Of a stretch of 64,000 nucleotides of DNA, positions 36,310 to 47,462 are shown piece after piece; the first letter of the stretch is position 1; every line of letters begins with the position of its first letter. Source of the stretch: Bugulina stolonifera. Taxonomy: Eukaryota; Bryozoa; Gymnolaemata; Cheilostomatida; Bugulidae. The stretch is taken from assembly GCA_935421135.1 (NCBI GenBank), contig OW285188.1:3648733-3712732 (forward strand), given 5' to 3'. A model generated the notes under the pieces. The model had not been told where the DNA came from, searched no databases, and worked only from the letters and a program-made list of their open reading frames with translations. Made by a program: the position numbers and the translations under genes.

Positions 36310-36830
36310 TGCTAACAACAACTACCTACCCTAATGAATGGAAGCGCGCTCAAATACAGACGGTTCCTAAAACATCATGTCCCACAAAATTGAAAGACTA
36401 TCGACTCATATCTTTACTATTTCATCTTTGGGAAAAAAGCTTAACAGGTTATTATAAACAAAATGAGAACGCTCCTAGAAAAAATATTCGACCAATTTGA
36501 ATTTGCTTGTCAACAACACATTGACACAGTTGATGTGCTGATCTGTCTATTAGACGGTTTCACAGCAGAACTTGACAAGAAGCAAGTCCAATTCAGAGAG
36601 TGCAGCTTTTGACTTCTCTAAAGCATCTGACAGACTGCACTCAGTTATACTTATACTGATAGAAAAGATGGCTATAATCTTCTACCAAGTAACAACAAAA
36701 GTTTTGAAGAGTTTACATCGATGACAAGCTATCTTCTGAAAACCATATAGACAACATTATTACTATTAGTAAATGCAACTCGAGGGTGTTTTAATGAAAA
36801 AGTTAAGAGTTATTCGGCTGAGCAACGAGT
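36310..36830 (+). mobile_element. LINE fragment B: internally deleted reverse transcriptase
   Basis: Translated pieces in shifting frames read PNEWKRAQIQTVPK and KDYRLISLL (RT block 1-2), AAFDFSKASDRLHSV (the FSKAFDR-type block, with Ser for Phe) and then VYIDDKLSSENHIDNIITI (the C-terminal region after the thumb). The catalytic YADD region is missing between them. Stops and frame changes show it is dead. The order fits the Jockey/CR1/L2 group of non-LTR retrotransposons. Confidence 0.7.
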
Positions 36831-37214
36831 AAGAGGGGAAGGAGGTTCGTCTACAAGAATTTTGTGTTAGATTTTCTCCTCGGTTTAGAAAGATAAGCAC
36901 ATGAGTCGCTGACGTTGAGCGAGTAGACAACTTCATTGAATCATAATGTGTTTTGTCATTTCTAAACAGTGCATAACCACAACCGCGTGCAATTTCGGCC
37001 TACATGTGCACAGCGTTGGCGCTTATTACGTCATAGCTATAGCATCCAATAAAAATTATTTATCTGGAGAGATAAAGATTATTGCTTATTGAAGTTTTAC
37101 TAAAGCTGTATTTAGAAGACAACCAAATAAACATGGAGGAAGTGTTCTCATTGCAATAAACTGCTCCCTGAACCCAACGCCTCTACACCTTGACACTCTG
37201 AAGAGATAGTTGGT

Positions 37215-37538
37215 GTGAATATAGATAGAGGGCTCATCATGTGTTGTTACCATAGACCGCATGTGTATCTACAAAACCCCGCAGAAATTAGAAGAATTAT
37301 CGAAGACATTATTACCAAATTCCGCAACTATGACATAATACTGTTGGGCGACTTCAATCTGCCTGATATCAACTGGGAGACATACACTAAAAAAAAGGGC
37401 GAAATACAAGCAGATGCATCAATATTTTCTCTTCATCCTGCACGAAAACCGACTGCAACAGTTAGTACTTCAACCAACACATATCCAGGGCAATATCCCA
37501 GATATTATCTGCACAAACAGGTCCACAATGATAGGTAA
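37215..37538 (+). pseudogene. LINE A apurinic-type endonuclease fragment
   Basis: 107 codons after an in-frame stop; upstream coding signal (HGGSVLIAIN) continues in another frame. The segment LGDFNLPDINWE is the conserved GDFN block of LINE endonucleases, with the catalytic Asp and Asn present. The SDH block comes after a frameshift near 37545. Inactive because it is broken. Confidence 0.8.
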
Positions 37539-37772
37539 CATTGAAGTGATCTCACCGGTATTAGTGACCACTACATCATCACAGCAAAGATAAACCAGGT
37601 GATTAAAGAGAATGTCACAAAAGATGCAAAAGATGTCAAACTATATTGGGAAGTGAAAAGTGCTCCCTATAGAGAAGCGCTGGCGACTCTGTGAACATAT
37701 AGCAAAAGACGAAAGGATCTACTGTCCTCCAATCAGATTTGGGGTCGAAAATCGGGTCGACTCATGTATGTT

Positions 37773-38155
37773 GCAATGCTGCTGGTCAGCATCTCAGCTC
37801 TAGGTGGTGCTAGGACCTTGGGACCGGGTGCCCCTGCGTCACTGTCGGGGTGGGTCTCTAGCCCTGGATTCTCAAACCCGACCTAGGGTGGGGTGGGTGC
37901 TTGACCCGAATGGGGGTTGGAACTTGGGCAATGCCGGCATCAATTATTCTCCTGGACCTGTGATTAATATCTGCTGCAATGCTGCCGGTTAGGATCTCAG
38001 CTCCGGGTGGTGCTATAACCTTGGGACCGGGTCCACCGACATCGCTGCCAGGGAGGGTCCATAGCCCTAGGCCCTCCGCTACAACCCAGGGCAGGGTGGG
38101 TACCCGACCCACCCCACCGACTATATTAGTGTTGGAACTCGAACAATGTTCTTGG
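37773..38155. repeat. GC-rich ~203-bp direct duplication inside LINE A
   Basis: Two copies (from 37773 and from 37976) share GCAATGCTGC, ATCTCAGCTC, GGTGGTGCTA, CCTTGGGACCGGGT and TAGCCCT in order. Base composition is strikingly GC-rich against the AT-rich surroundings. It separates the endonuclease and RT parts of LINE A, so it inserted there. The minus strand contains a B-box-like GTTCGAGTTCC near 38135, so a tRNA-derived SINE tail is one possibility. Confidence 0.85.
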
Positions 38156-38801
38156 AGTTGTTTTCCTAATGCAAGGAAATGCAGCTCCACATGAGGTCAC
38201 TGTAACACGGTCTGCACCAACAGAGTTCATACACATGCGTGACCACAGTACATGAGCACAAGCCATCATTTCATGCGAGTGAAGCGAGTAAAATTTTACA
38301 ATGAAGCTTGCGTCGCAGACCAAGCACGAAGTGCTTATAAACTAAAAAAGATGGAGGACCCTAATGACACGCGGAATCTGTTCACATGGGAGCTCGAGAA
38401 TGTTCAGAGAAAGTGCATCCCTACTAAAAACTTCCCAAGAAAGATCAAAGATGGCCAGAATGGATGAACAGAGAGTTGAAAAAGCTGTCGGTTAAGCAAT
38501 GAAGTATTGAAGCACTGGTGATGACTTCTACCTCCAGAAGCATAAGAAAGAGAGACGTGAAACAAAAAATGAATGCAGAAAGAAAAAGAGAGAGCACCTG
38601 AATGAAAAGATCTGCAGACCTCTAGAAAGAGGCAACTCTAAGCCTTTCTTCAAATATCTCAGACAGAAGCAAAACACTAATGCGACCATGAAGCTAACAG
38701 CCGAAGAGATTGAAATATTTGAGGACGGCGTCGTTGTTCTTATCAATGGGCTAAAGAATGGAAAGTCGCCTGGTGATTGAATAAGAGAACCCGACTTACC
38801 G

Positions 38802-39515
38802 GTGGATGCTGTGATGACTGCCAAGTGTCTCAAACAAATATATCGTGCATCACCAAACAAAGGCAAGCGACCAACACAATGGAAACCGGCCTATGTCACA
38901 CTCGTACACAAGGGAGGAGAAACTGACTCTACTGCCAATTACAGGCCTATTTCTCGCAAATGTATATCCTGTAAGATGCTAGACCATATTATCCTACACT
39001 ATCTCAACCAGAAACTAAATGACTACCTGCACACGCGACAACATGGATTCCGGGGGAGTATGTCATACGAGACCCAATTATGCGCTACTTACAATGACCT
39101 GCATTACTACCATTGCATATTACTACTTGCTACACCTGCAGTGATGCTAGACTTTAAGAAAGCATTTGACAAGGTCTCTCATGCTCTCCTACTCAGGAAA
39201 CTAAGAGAAATCCCAGAAGTTGACCCTCAGCTCAGCTCCGTCCTGGGTAGCAGGCTTTCCCTGATATATATTTACGACCTACCCGCTGCCGTCAACTGTA
39301 AAGTGAGCCTGTATGCAGACGACACCTTAGTCTACCAAAAGGTAAACAACCCTACAGGTGCACAACTGTTCCAAACGAACATAAATGCTCTTCACAAGTG
39401 GTCAACTGATTGGAAGATGCTTTTCAATGAGACTAAATGCCATGTCATTGCTTTCGGAAGCCAGTCCCACAAGCCAACATACAAGCTTAGAAACACAGCT
39501 CGCTTGGAGCGGTGA
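38802..39515 (+). pseudogene. LINE A reverse transcriptase fragment
   Basis: 237 codons. Fingers and palm motifs are visible: PTQWKPAYVTLVHKGG, NYRPIS, LDHIILHYLN, QHGFRGSMS, LDFKKAFDKVSHALLL, then SSVLGSRLSLIYIYDLP and YADDT. The stretch that should lie between the FDKVSH helix and the VLG block is too short by about 30 residues, so there is an internal deletion. The catalytic YADD is intact, but the reading frame before and after is broken. Confidence 0.85.
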
Positions 39516-39860
39516 AACTCCATGTATATATCTTGGAGTAACAATGCAAGAAGACCTGAGATTTGACAAACATAGCACAAACAAATCTACCAAGGCCAGC
39601 AAAGTACTTGGCATGATCAAACATATTCTACATGGCGTCCCACATAAAAAAACTCTTAGCCTTCACTAGCCTCTGTTGCCCTGTGATGGAGTACGCTGAC
39701 TGTGTATGGAATCCTACACAAAAATGCCAGATAGGATTGCTGGAATAGGTGCAAAATAGGGCTGTGCGCTGCATAAGCAACCTCAGAGGAAGAGAGCATG
39801 ATTGAAGCCAAAACTGAGCTGGGACTACAGAATCTCCATGAAAGAAGAAGAGACCACAAG

Positions 39861-40714
39861 GGTATGTATTAAGTCCTGTGCTGTTTTCGCTATATATTCA
39901 AGTCATGCCTATCCCTGCGTACGGCTCATATCATCTTGTTAAAGTATTCAACATTGGAGAATTTGACCATTCTAGTCAGCTAGGTAACACTTTTAGCTTC
40001 AGGGTGATATGCAACTTGATTATATTTACTTTATTTACTTCAGTGCAGCAATCAGACTGTAAAGTTTGTATATTGCCAAAAACGCTCAGCGATTCAACAA
40101 TAGGTGAATAAGTGACGTCACTTGTTCAGGTTATCACTAGTGCGACCAAGCGGCACGTTGACTCCTAGTTCTATGAGCCGCGCAAACACTGGTTGTTCTA
40201 ATGCAAATTACTATTAATCATCGGTCTATATTTAGTATTCATGCAATATGTGCATAGCTTAATTCTTCAACTATTAATGGGTGAAGGGGATTCCACTTTT
40301 GTCCCGATGATTTGCTGAAATTTGTCAATGAACAAGGGCTTGTTTACTCTGTTTTAATAGGTCAACTGGTCATGCGCACTAGCGCAATAAACTAAACTAT
40401 TAGTAAGGAGCATTCCCAGCACAGTAAAGCTGTAGCAATTGACCTATTTATAATTAACACTCTCTCATTGGTTGTCTTTATTTCTTTGTTCAGTTATGTG
40501 GATGCTCATTCATACTAAACAGACAAGTGACATCAATGAATAGCAGGAAATTTCTGGCAAAATTTCCTGAGCTTGTACAAAATCAGTATATTTCAACGGT
40601 TTTTGAGGTGCAAGTACAGCCATTTGTACATGTTTAACCAAGTCAAGTTACACATCGTTTTGAAGCTCAAAATATGAACTTACTAACTAGAATACTTTTA
40701 TTTTGAATCTTGTA
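39861..40714. other. Unidentified insert between LINE A and LINE C fragments
   Basis: LINE A stops abruptly near 39860. This stretch has no recognisable coding motif, one 77-codon ORF without similarity, and moderate AT content. It belongs to the sequence inserted into LINE A. Confidence 0.4.
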
Positions 40715-41190
40715 CTACTTTAAGTATGTTGACGATACTATCCTACTCGAGCTACTCAGCAAAAATGTGACATCAACACTACCGACTGCGGCTACTGAGC
40801 TCATTTGACTGGTTCCAATCTAATGAACTAGTCCTAAATGTGACCAAAACTAAATAGCTCATCATCAGTAACATGAGGGACAACCCCACTTGTGATAATC
40901 TGGTCATTGATGGCACTGCAGTCGAGCAGGTGAACTCTTTCAAATACCTGGGCACAGTTGTTGATAACAAACTGAACTTTAAAGCAAATATACAGGCAGT
41001 CGTGAAAAAGGCCTGCAAACGCCTTTTCATTATGAAAAAGGTTTACGCTTTGAAAATATCTAGACCAATCAGAACCAAGTGCTATTTGAGTTTTATACAC
41101 TGTGTTTTTATTTATCATTTCTGTATTATTTTTGGCCTGTTTGTAAAACCTGCTGCTCTGATCTGGACAATGTTATCAGTCTAGCAGGCT
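40715..41190 (+). mobile_element. LINE fragment C: reverse transcriptase palm and C-terminal part
   Basis: It starts near the catalytic box (KYVDDTILLELLS at about 40723) and continues as FDWFQSNELVLNVTKTK. In the 40873-41184 frame NSFKYLGTVVDNKLNFKANI and ACKRLFIMKKVYALK follow, the typical post-palm region of Jockey/CR1/RTE-type RT. The 5' part is missing, so it is a truncated or rearranged copy, and a different family from LINE A. Confidence 0.8.
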
Positions 41191-41522
41191 CTATGGCTCA
41201 CTGACTTTCCATTCATTAGTGCCATATATGAACAATGCTTGAAACAGAGGTGCTCACGTATGTACGCGACTGATCGCACACCCCTGTTTGCATCGGATAA
41301 ACTGCTAGATATTGTTAGCTGAAGTGCCACATTGATCTAAGAAAGTACTGTTTTAGAAATCTGTGTATTAAATTCCTAGACTCGGTATTTTAAAGGTTAC
41401 AGTTGATTTTTAACCAGAGTAACTGATTAGCAACTCAATTTATATTTACTCACTTTACTCTTTTATTGCTCTAACAAACAAAATATTTCTCAGACATACG
41501 TTGGAGACAGGAATAAACTAAC
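41191..41522. other. Flank of the LTR element
   Basis: AT-rich sequence between LINE fragment C and the 5' LTR. The five bases before the LTR (CTAAC, 41518-41522) resemble the five after the 3' LTR (CCAAC), a possible imperfect target-site duplication. Nothing else seen. Confidence 0.45.
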
Positions 41523-41694
41523 TGTAGAAGTATACCGGAAGCTGTATACCGGAACCTGCAGTGCACTTTAGTAGATAGCCCGAACAGCCTAGAAAGCCAC
41601 TGGGGTCACTTGATATCCAGAGACAGACCGGAGTAGACGTGCTTCCTCTAGACTCACCACTACTTACGCAGGTAATAATTATCCGTACACTACA
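41523..41694 (+). repeat. 5' LTR (172 bp)
   Basis: Begins TGTAGAAGTATACC and ends TACACTACA. It carries an extra 14 bp near its start (GAAGCTGTATACCG) compared with the 3' LTR, which accounts exactly for the length difference (172 versus 158). LTR ends are TG...CA. Confidence 0.92.
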
Positions 41695-41710
41695 TGGTGT
41701 CAGAATAGTA
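41695..41710 (+). other. Primer binding site
   Basis: TGGTGTCAGAATAG sits immediately after the 5' LTR, where the tRNA-primed minus-strand start should be. The tRNA species was not determined. Confidence 0.7.
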
Positions 41711-41967
41711 AATGAACCACTACCGTGTGACTGTTGAATTATTACGCTCGGCGTTCAAAGATTTGATCGGTAGATAGTGCATGACTCGATCGAATTGACT
41801 GACTGTGAACTTTGCTGAGTGTTTACTCTAATCGGGTAGCCTATTGACTTAAATTGACACATTTACAGTAGCAGTATTTATTACTTATTCTATAATTAAA
41901 CTAGAGTGCTCGCTCAAAATCATTCTACAAACTTTAACGCAGTTTGATTGCAATTGTTATTATAATT

Positions 41968-42515
41968 ATGGGAGATAGTTCAAACGATGACAGATTTGTG
42001 CAACACCGTAACTTTGCTACCCCATCTCTAGTGATGGGTTGGAAAACAATTAAATCTCAATTTGCAATATTGCGAATTGCAAAGAAACACTCTGAAATGT
42101 CAGAGGAGCAAATTGCAAATTTGCTTCTCTGCATGGGATCAGACAGTGCACCGATATATGACCAATTTACATTTCATGCCACAAATGAGGGACAAAGACA
42201 TATTATGTTAATGTAGTGGCAATGTTTGACCGGCACTTTGAACCTGTCAAGAATGTTATGTACGAAAAGGCGAAATTTAACAACATGAAACAGGGTAATA
42301 TGGGTAATAGGGTAATAGATTTGATCACAGAACTGCGATCACAGGCTGCCAACTGTGACTATGGGGCAGCCAAGGATGAGTTAGTAAGGGACAGAATTGT
42401 AGTAGGTGTCATTGACCCAAAGCTAAGAGAATATCTTACTGGTATTGATAATCTAAATCTTGCCAATTGCTTTCTAAAAGCTAAGCAGTATGCCAGCCAT
42501 CATGAACAAGATTAA
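41968..42515 (+). pseudogene. gag-like ORF, split by a frameshift
   Basis: The ATG at 41968 opens MGDSSNDDRF..., whose frame stops at 42216. The following frame (42216-42515) contains FDRHFEPVKNVMYEKAKFN and DRIVVGVIDPKLREYL, typical of Ty3-type capsid proteins (the R-x-F...N-x-M...D-R-I-V-x-G-I pattern). A single-base frameshift near 42205 separates the two. It would build the particle shell if intact. Confidence 0.85.
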
Positions 42516-42729
42516 AAAATAACATAATGGCGGAGATAACATAGACGCCCTTCAGTTTCCTCGCAATGTGCGGTCACAAGCTTCGACATCTTAAAAAAAA
42601 ATCACAACCCTCCACTTCAAGACTTGGCCCTCCCGCTCAGTACACAAACAACACACCTTAAACAACTTGCAGAAAACCACACCCTAATTACAGGTTTTGT
42701 AATAAATTTGTCCGGTAAGACAATGAATT

Positions 42730-42777
42730 TGTCACGTGTGTAAAGCGATAGGACACTGGGCTAAATCAAAAGCCTGC
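42730..42777 (+). other. Gag zinc knuckle remnant
   Basis: The translation has the spacing C-x2-C-x4-H-x6-C with GHWAKSKAC at its end. This CCHC-type knuckle binds RNA in Gag. The fourth cysteine lies six rather than four residues after His. Stops lie on either side. Confidence 0.7.
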
Positions 42778-42929
42778 CAATATGACTCCACGGCAGAAAT
42801 TGAAGCCGGTGAAGATCCACTATTTTAAGAGCCTTTATCTAGGGTCAGAGTCAGAATGACTAAACGTAGTCAATGTAAAAGAGACTAGCTGAGCTTGGTA
42901 CATTAATTCAGAAATAAAAAACCAAAAAC

Positions 42930-43020
42930 TACAATTTAAATTGTACACAGGTGCCTTAGTGACTGCATTGCCATCAGAATTCCTATATCTAGTAGATAAG
43001 TTGGAACCGGCTAACAACGT
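42930..43020 (+). pseudogene. Aspartic protease remnant
   Basis: The segment KLYTGALVTALPSEF occupies the position of the retropepsin active-site region. The D-T/S-G triad's aspartate reads as Tyr here, so the enzyme would be dead even without the surrounding stops. Confidence 0.5.
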
Positions 43021-43239
43021 TCTACGCAGCGCGGGAAATCATAGATTACACATAGCTACGGTCAAGCGACGGTTCCTATAAAATATAGAGATAAGAAAAT
43101 GAAAGGACAATTACTTTGTGGACAATCTAGCTACCCCGTTGCTGGGTAAACCGGCAATCTCAAAGCTGGGGTTCATTCAAGTTATTGGCGAAATTGGAGC
43201 TCTTGGATAGGTGGACTGGGTTTCTTGTTTTCCTAAACT

Positions 43240-43912
43240 GTTTACAGGTCTAAGATCAATGGAGAGTAAGGTGGTCATAAGGCTGCGACAAGATGTAAGA
43301 CCTTTCGTGCTGTCTACCCCAAGAAGAATTGCGGCTGCACGAAAACAGCCCCTGTTGGAGGAACTTAGAAGAATGGAGAAGCTGGGGGTAATCACCAAGA
43401 TTGAGCATATGTATAGTGGTTCCCAAGAAATCAGGCAACGAGAGAATCATCCCCTGCCAACATCTGAGGAAACTAAGTGCACTTGGAAATGCCAAGGTTT
43501 TCACAAAACTAGATGCAAACTGTGGGTATTGGCAGATGAAGCAACATGTACATGACCAGTGACAGAAATTGACAACGTTTATTACACCGTTTGGCCGCTA
43601 TTATTGTAAGAGGCTCCCATTCGGCATTGGCTCAGCTGCTGAAATTTTCTAAAGGGAAATGCAGAAAATATTTGTAGACTTGGAGGGAGTGGTCTGTCAG
43701 ATGGAGGCATCCTTATATATGGTGATAATACTGAAGAGCACAACAAGCGGCTGCATAAAGTACTTACCCAACTTTAAAAGGTAGGTATGATATTAAATAT
43801 AGACAAATGTGAATTTGACAAAAATAAAATTAAGTTTCTCAGCTACTTGATTAGTAGCAGTGGCACAGAAGCAGACCCTGATAAGACCGCTGCCAAACTC
43901 AATTTTCCAGAG
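43240..43912 (+). pseudogene. Ty3-like reverse transcriptase remnant
   Basis: Visible blocks: PFVLSTPRRIAAARKQPLLEEL and KLGVITKIE (N-terminal), then FGRYYCKRLPFGIGSA (the R-LPFG block), the position of the catalytic box near 43700 (disrupted by a substitution and a one-base loss), and KCEFDKNKIKFLSYLIS (connection region). Frames change at least three times. Confidence 0.85.
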
Positions 43913-43955
43913 CTGTGTAACCGCAATTCTTTGGCGTGGTGAATTGCTTAAAAGG

Positions 43956-44525
43956 GTTATGACATGTGGTTTATGTCTATGTCCAAAGCAGCATCTCTTA
44001 CTTAGGTTTATTGCATTTGTGCTACTATAAGCAGAGTTGTGTTCTCTTGCCCATGCTTGACTCATTAGCGCTATTCAATGCTGATCCAAACGCAACTTTG
44101 TTATGGAGACGCAACTGCGTGCTTTATGTCATATAGAGAAAATTGTTCAATTCAAGCTGTTTGCATAGAAAGAGTACAGTAGTGAACAAATGATTTTACA
44201 GGATTTACTAATATAGCAGTAGGATAACTTGTGCAAGTTTTTGAATTTTTCTGGGCTTTACTTTTGCTGGCAATAACTAGCTGCCTTTATTGGTAGGTCC
44301 GGTATTTCATCTGGCCACACTGTATACAGCGGCTATCATTGCGTTATTCTACATGCCTATACATTGCGTTGTGGTCTAGTTGTTCTAAATATAGCCCGGA
44401 AGCCGCAAGCATAGGGTAACTAACAGTACTAGAATAGTAAATATCTAGGCACTGTTAGTTACTCACCGAAGCTGGCAAGTAAGTCTACAGCGTTGCGACA
44501 ACTTCTGAGTAATGAATTTGACTAG
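43956..44525. mobile_element. Foreign segment inserted in pol
   Basis: RT/connection similarity ends at about 43955 and RNase H similarity starts at about 44530. The intervening ~570 bp has no similarity to pol and replaces the tether region. Near its end GTAACTAACAGT and ACTGTTAGTTAC form an inverted repeat (44414-44465). It may be a small non-autonomous insertion or scrambled sequence. Confidence 0.5.
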
Positions 44526-44527
44526 AA

Positions 44528-45010
44528 TTGAGGGAAAGCCAATCCAAAGTATTTCAGTGCCTCAAAAACATTATGTTAACCAAGCCAATATCATTGCCAT
44601 TTCAGTTACATGCTGAGACCAGAGTAAGTGCTGACGCTTCATCATATGGATTAGGTGTAGCCTTACTTCAGGAGGTTCAGGGTAAGTGGAAAACAGTTGC
44701 CTATGCTTCCAGGACCTTATCCTCAGCAGAAAAAACTATATGCACAAATTGAGAAAGAGGCGTTAGCTATTTGCTGGGCTAGTGAAAAATTCCACTACTT
44801 CTTAGCAGGCACGTCATTCACTGTGTTGAAACAGAGCACAAGCCTCTTGTCTCTGTTTTAGGCATTAAAGAGCTCTCGAAGTTACCCATTCGATTGCAGC
44901 GGTTTAGACTACGAATGATGGTACTCAACTACTCCGTGGAGTATACTCCCAGTAAAAAATTGATCTTGGCCGATGCCTTGTCCAGATCCCCTATTCGAAA
45001 CCCCGATGGG
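44528..45010 (+). pseudogene. Ty3-like RNase H remnant
   Basis: [17 protein letters not shown] and [13 protein letters not shown] match the first catalytic region. A frame change at about 44750 follows, then LQRFRLRMMVLNYSVEYTPS and DALSRSP. The order and spacing are those of Ty3-type RNase H. Confidence 0.85.
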
Positions 45011-45239
45011 TGTCAAATCTCGGAAGTCAGCTTAGACTCCAAACTAAACTTGGAATTGTTGCATTCCCTACCTATAGCCACGACTGGAAAGATTGAAAGC
45101 GGCATTATTGGAGGATGATTTGAGTATGTTTTTAGTAAGTTATATCTGTTATGGCTAGCCCCCATCTAGATTTATAGACAGCGCCGTCAAGCTTTTCTAC
45201 TCAGCAAGAGAGTATTTGACATCTGTAGATGGCGTTATT

Positions 45240-45860
45240 TTTTGTCTAAATAGGGTTTATGTACCTTGCTTAGAGAGAGCAAGAATACTGGAAGATGTAC
45301 ATAAAGGTCATCAGAGTGAGACCAAGCGTTTTAGGAGAGCGGCACAAATTGTGTGGTAGCCAAGCATGACAGCATGCATACGGGAGATAGTGAAGTCTTG
45401 CAAGACATGCAAAGAGTTTAGACATTTCCCAAGAACCTCTGGAGGGAACTCCCCAGAACGCCTTTGGTGGTGGCTAGCTATAGATTTAGCTGAAAAGGAC
45501 AGGAGGACGTATCTGATTGTTGTACATGTAGATTATTATAGCAGATTTGTCACAGTTCACGAATTACGTAAGAGTAAGAGATTCTATCGGATTATCTTCA
45601 GTGGTTGACATTTTAGAAAATCTGTTTTACTTATTTGGCGTGCCAAGTACTATTTTTAGTGTCAACGGCCCACAATTTGTTTCTCACCATTTCAAGCAAC
45701 TAACGGAGAAACTTGATATCAAACATGTCACAGCTCACCAAAGTTTCCTCATAGTAATGGAGAAGCAGAGAGAGTAGTCAGAACGGTCAAAGATATTATG
45801 TCCAAAAATATCAATTGGAGAGCAGTCTTATGCCGCTTTTCAATGGATATTCACCTGCTC
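45240..45860 (+). pseudogene. Ty3-like integrase remnant
   Basis: The zinc-binding H-H-C-C region is visible (HKGHQS ... KSCKTC), with an in-frame TAG at 45357. The core keeps the first Asp (AIDLAEKD) and VHVDYYSRF. The second catalytic Asp is a Val (FSVNGPQF). The third region with Glu (NGEAER) is shifted into another frame. Non-functional. Confidence 0.85.
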
Positions 45861-46149
45861 AATTGCTGTTTGGTCGCTTGCTTAACTCAATGGGTATTCT
45901 CACAGTTAACCATGTTGATCTCAATCAGTTAAGGATAAGGGAAAACAAAGAGACGGTCAAAAGTCCTGGTATAATTCAAAAGTGGTGATACTGAGACTTT
46001 TGCGCTCTTATCTCAGAACATGCTTCTGGGGATGCACCTGGACCACATCGTCCCCCTACCTCAAGGCCCTATTTAACTTATTCGACACGTGCGCCCGCAT
46101 CTCAGGCAGCAGTGACACCTGAACCTCAATCACGCTTCTCTATTACCAT

Positions 46150-46290
46150 CAACAGGTGTGCTTGCACCCCAACCAACAGCTGTGCATGTACCGCAAGCAA
46201 CAGGTGTGCTCACACCACAAACAACAGGTGTGCTCACACCACAAACAACAGGTGTGCTCACACCACAAACAACAGGTGTGCTTGCATCTC
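46150..46290. repeat. 24-bp minisatellite in the LTR element
   Basis: AACAGGTGTGCTCACACC plus ACAAAC repeats about four to five times with a preceding divergent copy. It lies after integrase, inside what would be the pol C-terminal tail. Confidence 0.9.
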
Positions 46291-46390
46291 GACCACCACA
46301 AGCCCGAAAATCTCACACCCCAAAAAACATTAACATTAAACAAACGAGATCAGGAAAGATATCTAAGCCTCCTCAAAAATTAAACTTATA

Positions 46391-47450
46391 GCTTTCTTAA
46401 AACCTTATAATTTTAATAGTAATTTCTATGTATACTATGTTGCAGAATGAAAGGCTATGTTATTGGGAATTCCATTACAGCTGATGTTAATTACTCTAAT
46501 TGGAAAACCATTTGAAAACTGTCTTATGGTTGGCAAGATTGTTTTGAGTACTTTATATTAATATTAATACTGTAGATTCAAAAATTCTGTTATTTATGTA
46601 CATATTGCCCAGTCAGATTTTCCAGAATTCACAGGACCAGCATGCAAAAAGAATTTGTCCTATTAGAAAACAATGGTAACAGCCCTCGCTGCATTTGTTT
46701 TTTTTTCAACTCTGAGTTCAAGCACAATAAAGTTATTATTGTGCTATGCACCATTTATCCGACGAATTTCACTTTCTACAATGGCAGCCTGGCAAAGAAA
46801 CGCCTGTCTAACAGTAAACAAAACAGTGAATATAACAGAAAAATGTGCAGACTTGTGGAAGAGGAAAATCGGCGTATCACTGAATTCAATGAAAGTAGAG
46901 GAATGGCAACACCTTTTTGCTACCGAACTATTTTCGAAAGAAGGAGCAAAGCATGCTGCTACATGTATAAGTTCAGAGATTGTGTTCTAAGGGATTTAAT
47001 AAGCGGTGGGCTACACCCGTACCAAAGCATTGAGTGATGTGTGCTCACACATCAAAAACATTCAAAAAAAGAAAGAACAAGTGGTTCATCTTTAACCCTT
47101 CTACTAGGAAGTGTGTGTGCTTACACATTTCCCAGAAACATTTGTTGAAGCAAACATTTCTATTACGAACAAAAACAAGTTTTTCTTTTTCTATCCCACC
47201 TACTAACATGGAAAATCCAGAACCATTGGTGCGCTCGCACTATGTTCAAGACTGTATTGCGTTTCTCACTGATGCTGCTACAGCTTAAGTATATTTTGTC
47301 ATCTACCCACCAATGCATTAGTGTGTTTGCACTTTATTTAAATCAACGCACTTTAGCTAATTCAATACCACCGTTATATATTGTTACTGTACAGATATTT
47401 ACTCCACTGAATCGTTTCTTACAGAAAGATCGGCTCAACACCAGCAGATC
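46391..47450 (+). other. Region between integrase end and 3' LTR with unknown ORFs
   Basis: ORF 46642-47037 (131 aa) is the longest. It has no signal peptide or membrane segment that I can see and no recognisable domain, and contains KKRLSNSKQNSEYNRKMC. It could be an accessory ORF, an antisense remnant or chance. Not an obvious envelope. Confidence 0.4.
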
Positions 47451-47462
47451 TTGAGGGGGAGG
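47451..47462 (+). other. Polypurine tract
   Basis: TTGAGGGGGAGG lies directly before the 3' LTR, the expected plus-strand primer position. Confidence 0.75.

Larger units (their letters stand above)
37085..39860 (+). mobile_element. LINE A (non-LTR retrotransposon, CR1/L2/Jockey-like), 5' and main part
   Basis: An endonuclease region comes first: HGGSVLIAINCSL near 37135, IILLGDFNLPDINWE near 37340, and a GISDHYIITAKI motif near 37558. A GC-rich insertion at 37773-38155 follows. Then 38560-39515 holds reverse transcriptase: NYRPISRKCISCK, ARGFRG-like QHGFRG, VMLDFKKAFDKVSH, a gap of about 30 residues before YADDTLVYQ, and LGVTMQEDLRFDKH. From 39650 another frame reads CCPVMEYADCVWNP and VQNRAVRCISNLRGR. 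Many stops and frameshifts are present. The C-terminal end resumes at 47640, so the element is split. Confidence 0.85.

Noticed and set aside
41968..45860. Domesticated gag or integrase host gene
   Set aside because: Frameshifts, stops and lost catalytic residues with LTRs still flanking argue for a dead copy.
46642..47037. Envelope gene of a retrovirus-like element
   Set aside because: No signal peptide, cleavage site or membrane segment is visible; origin unknown.
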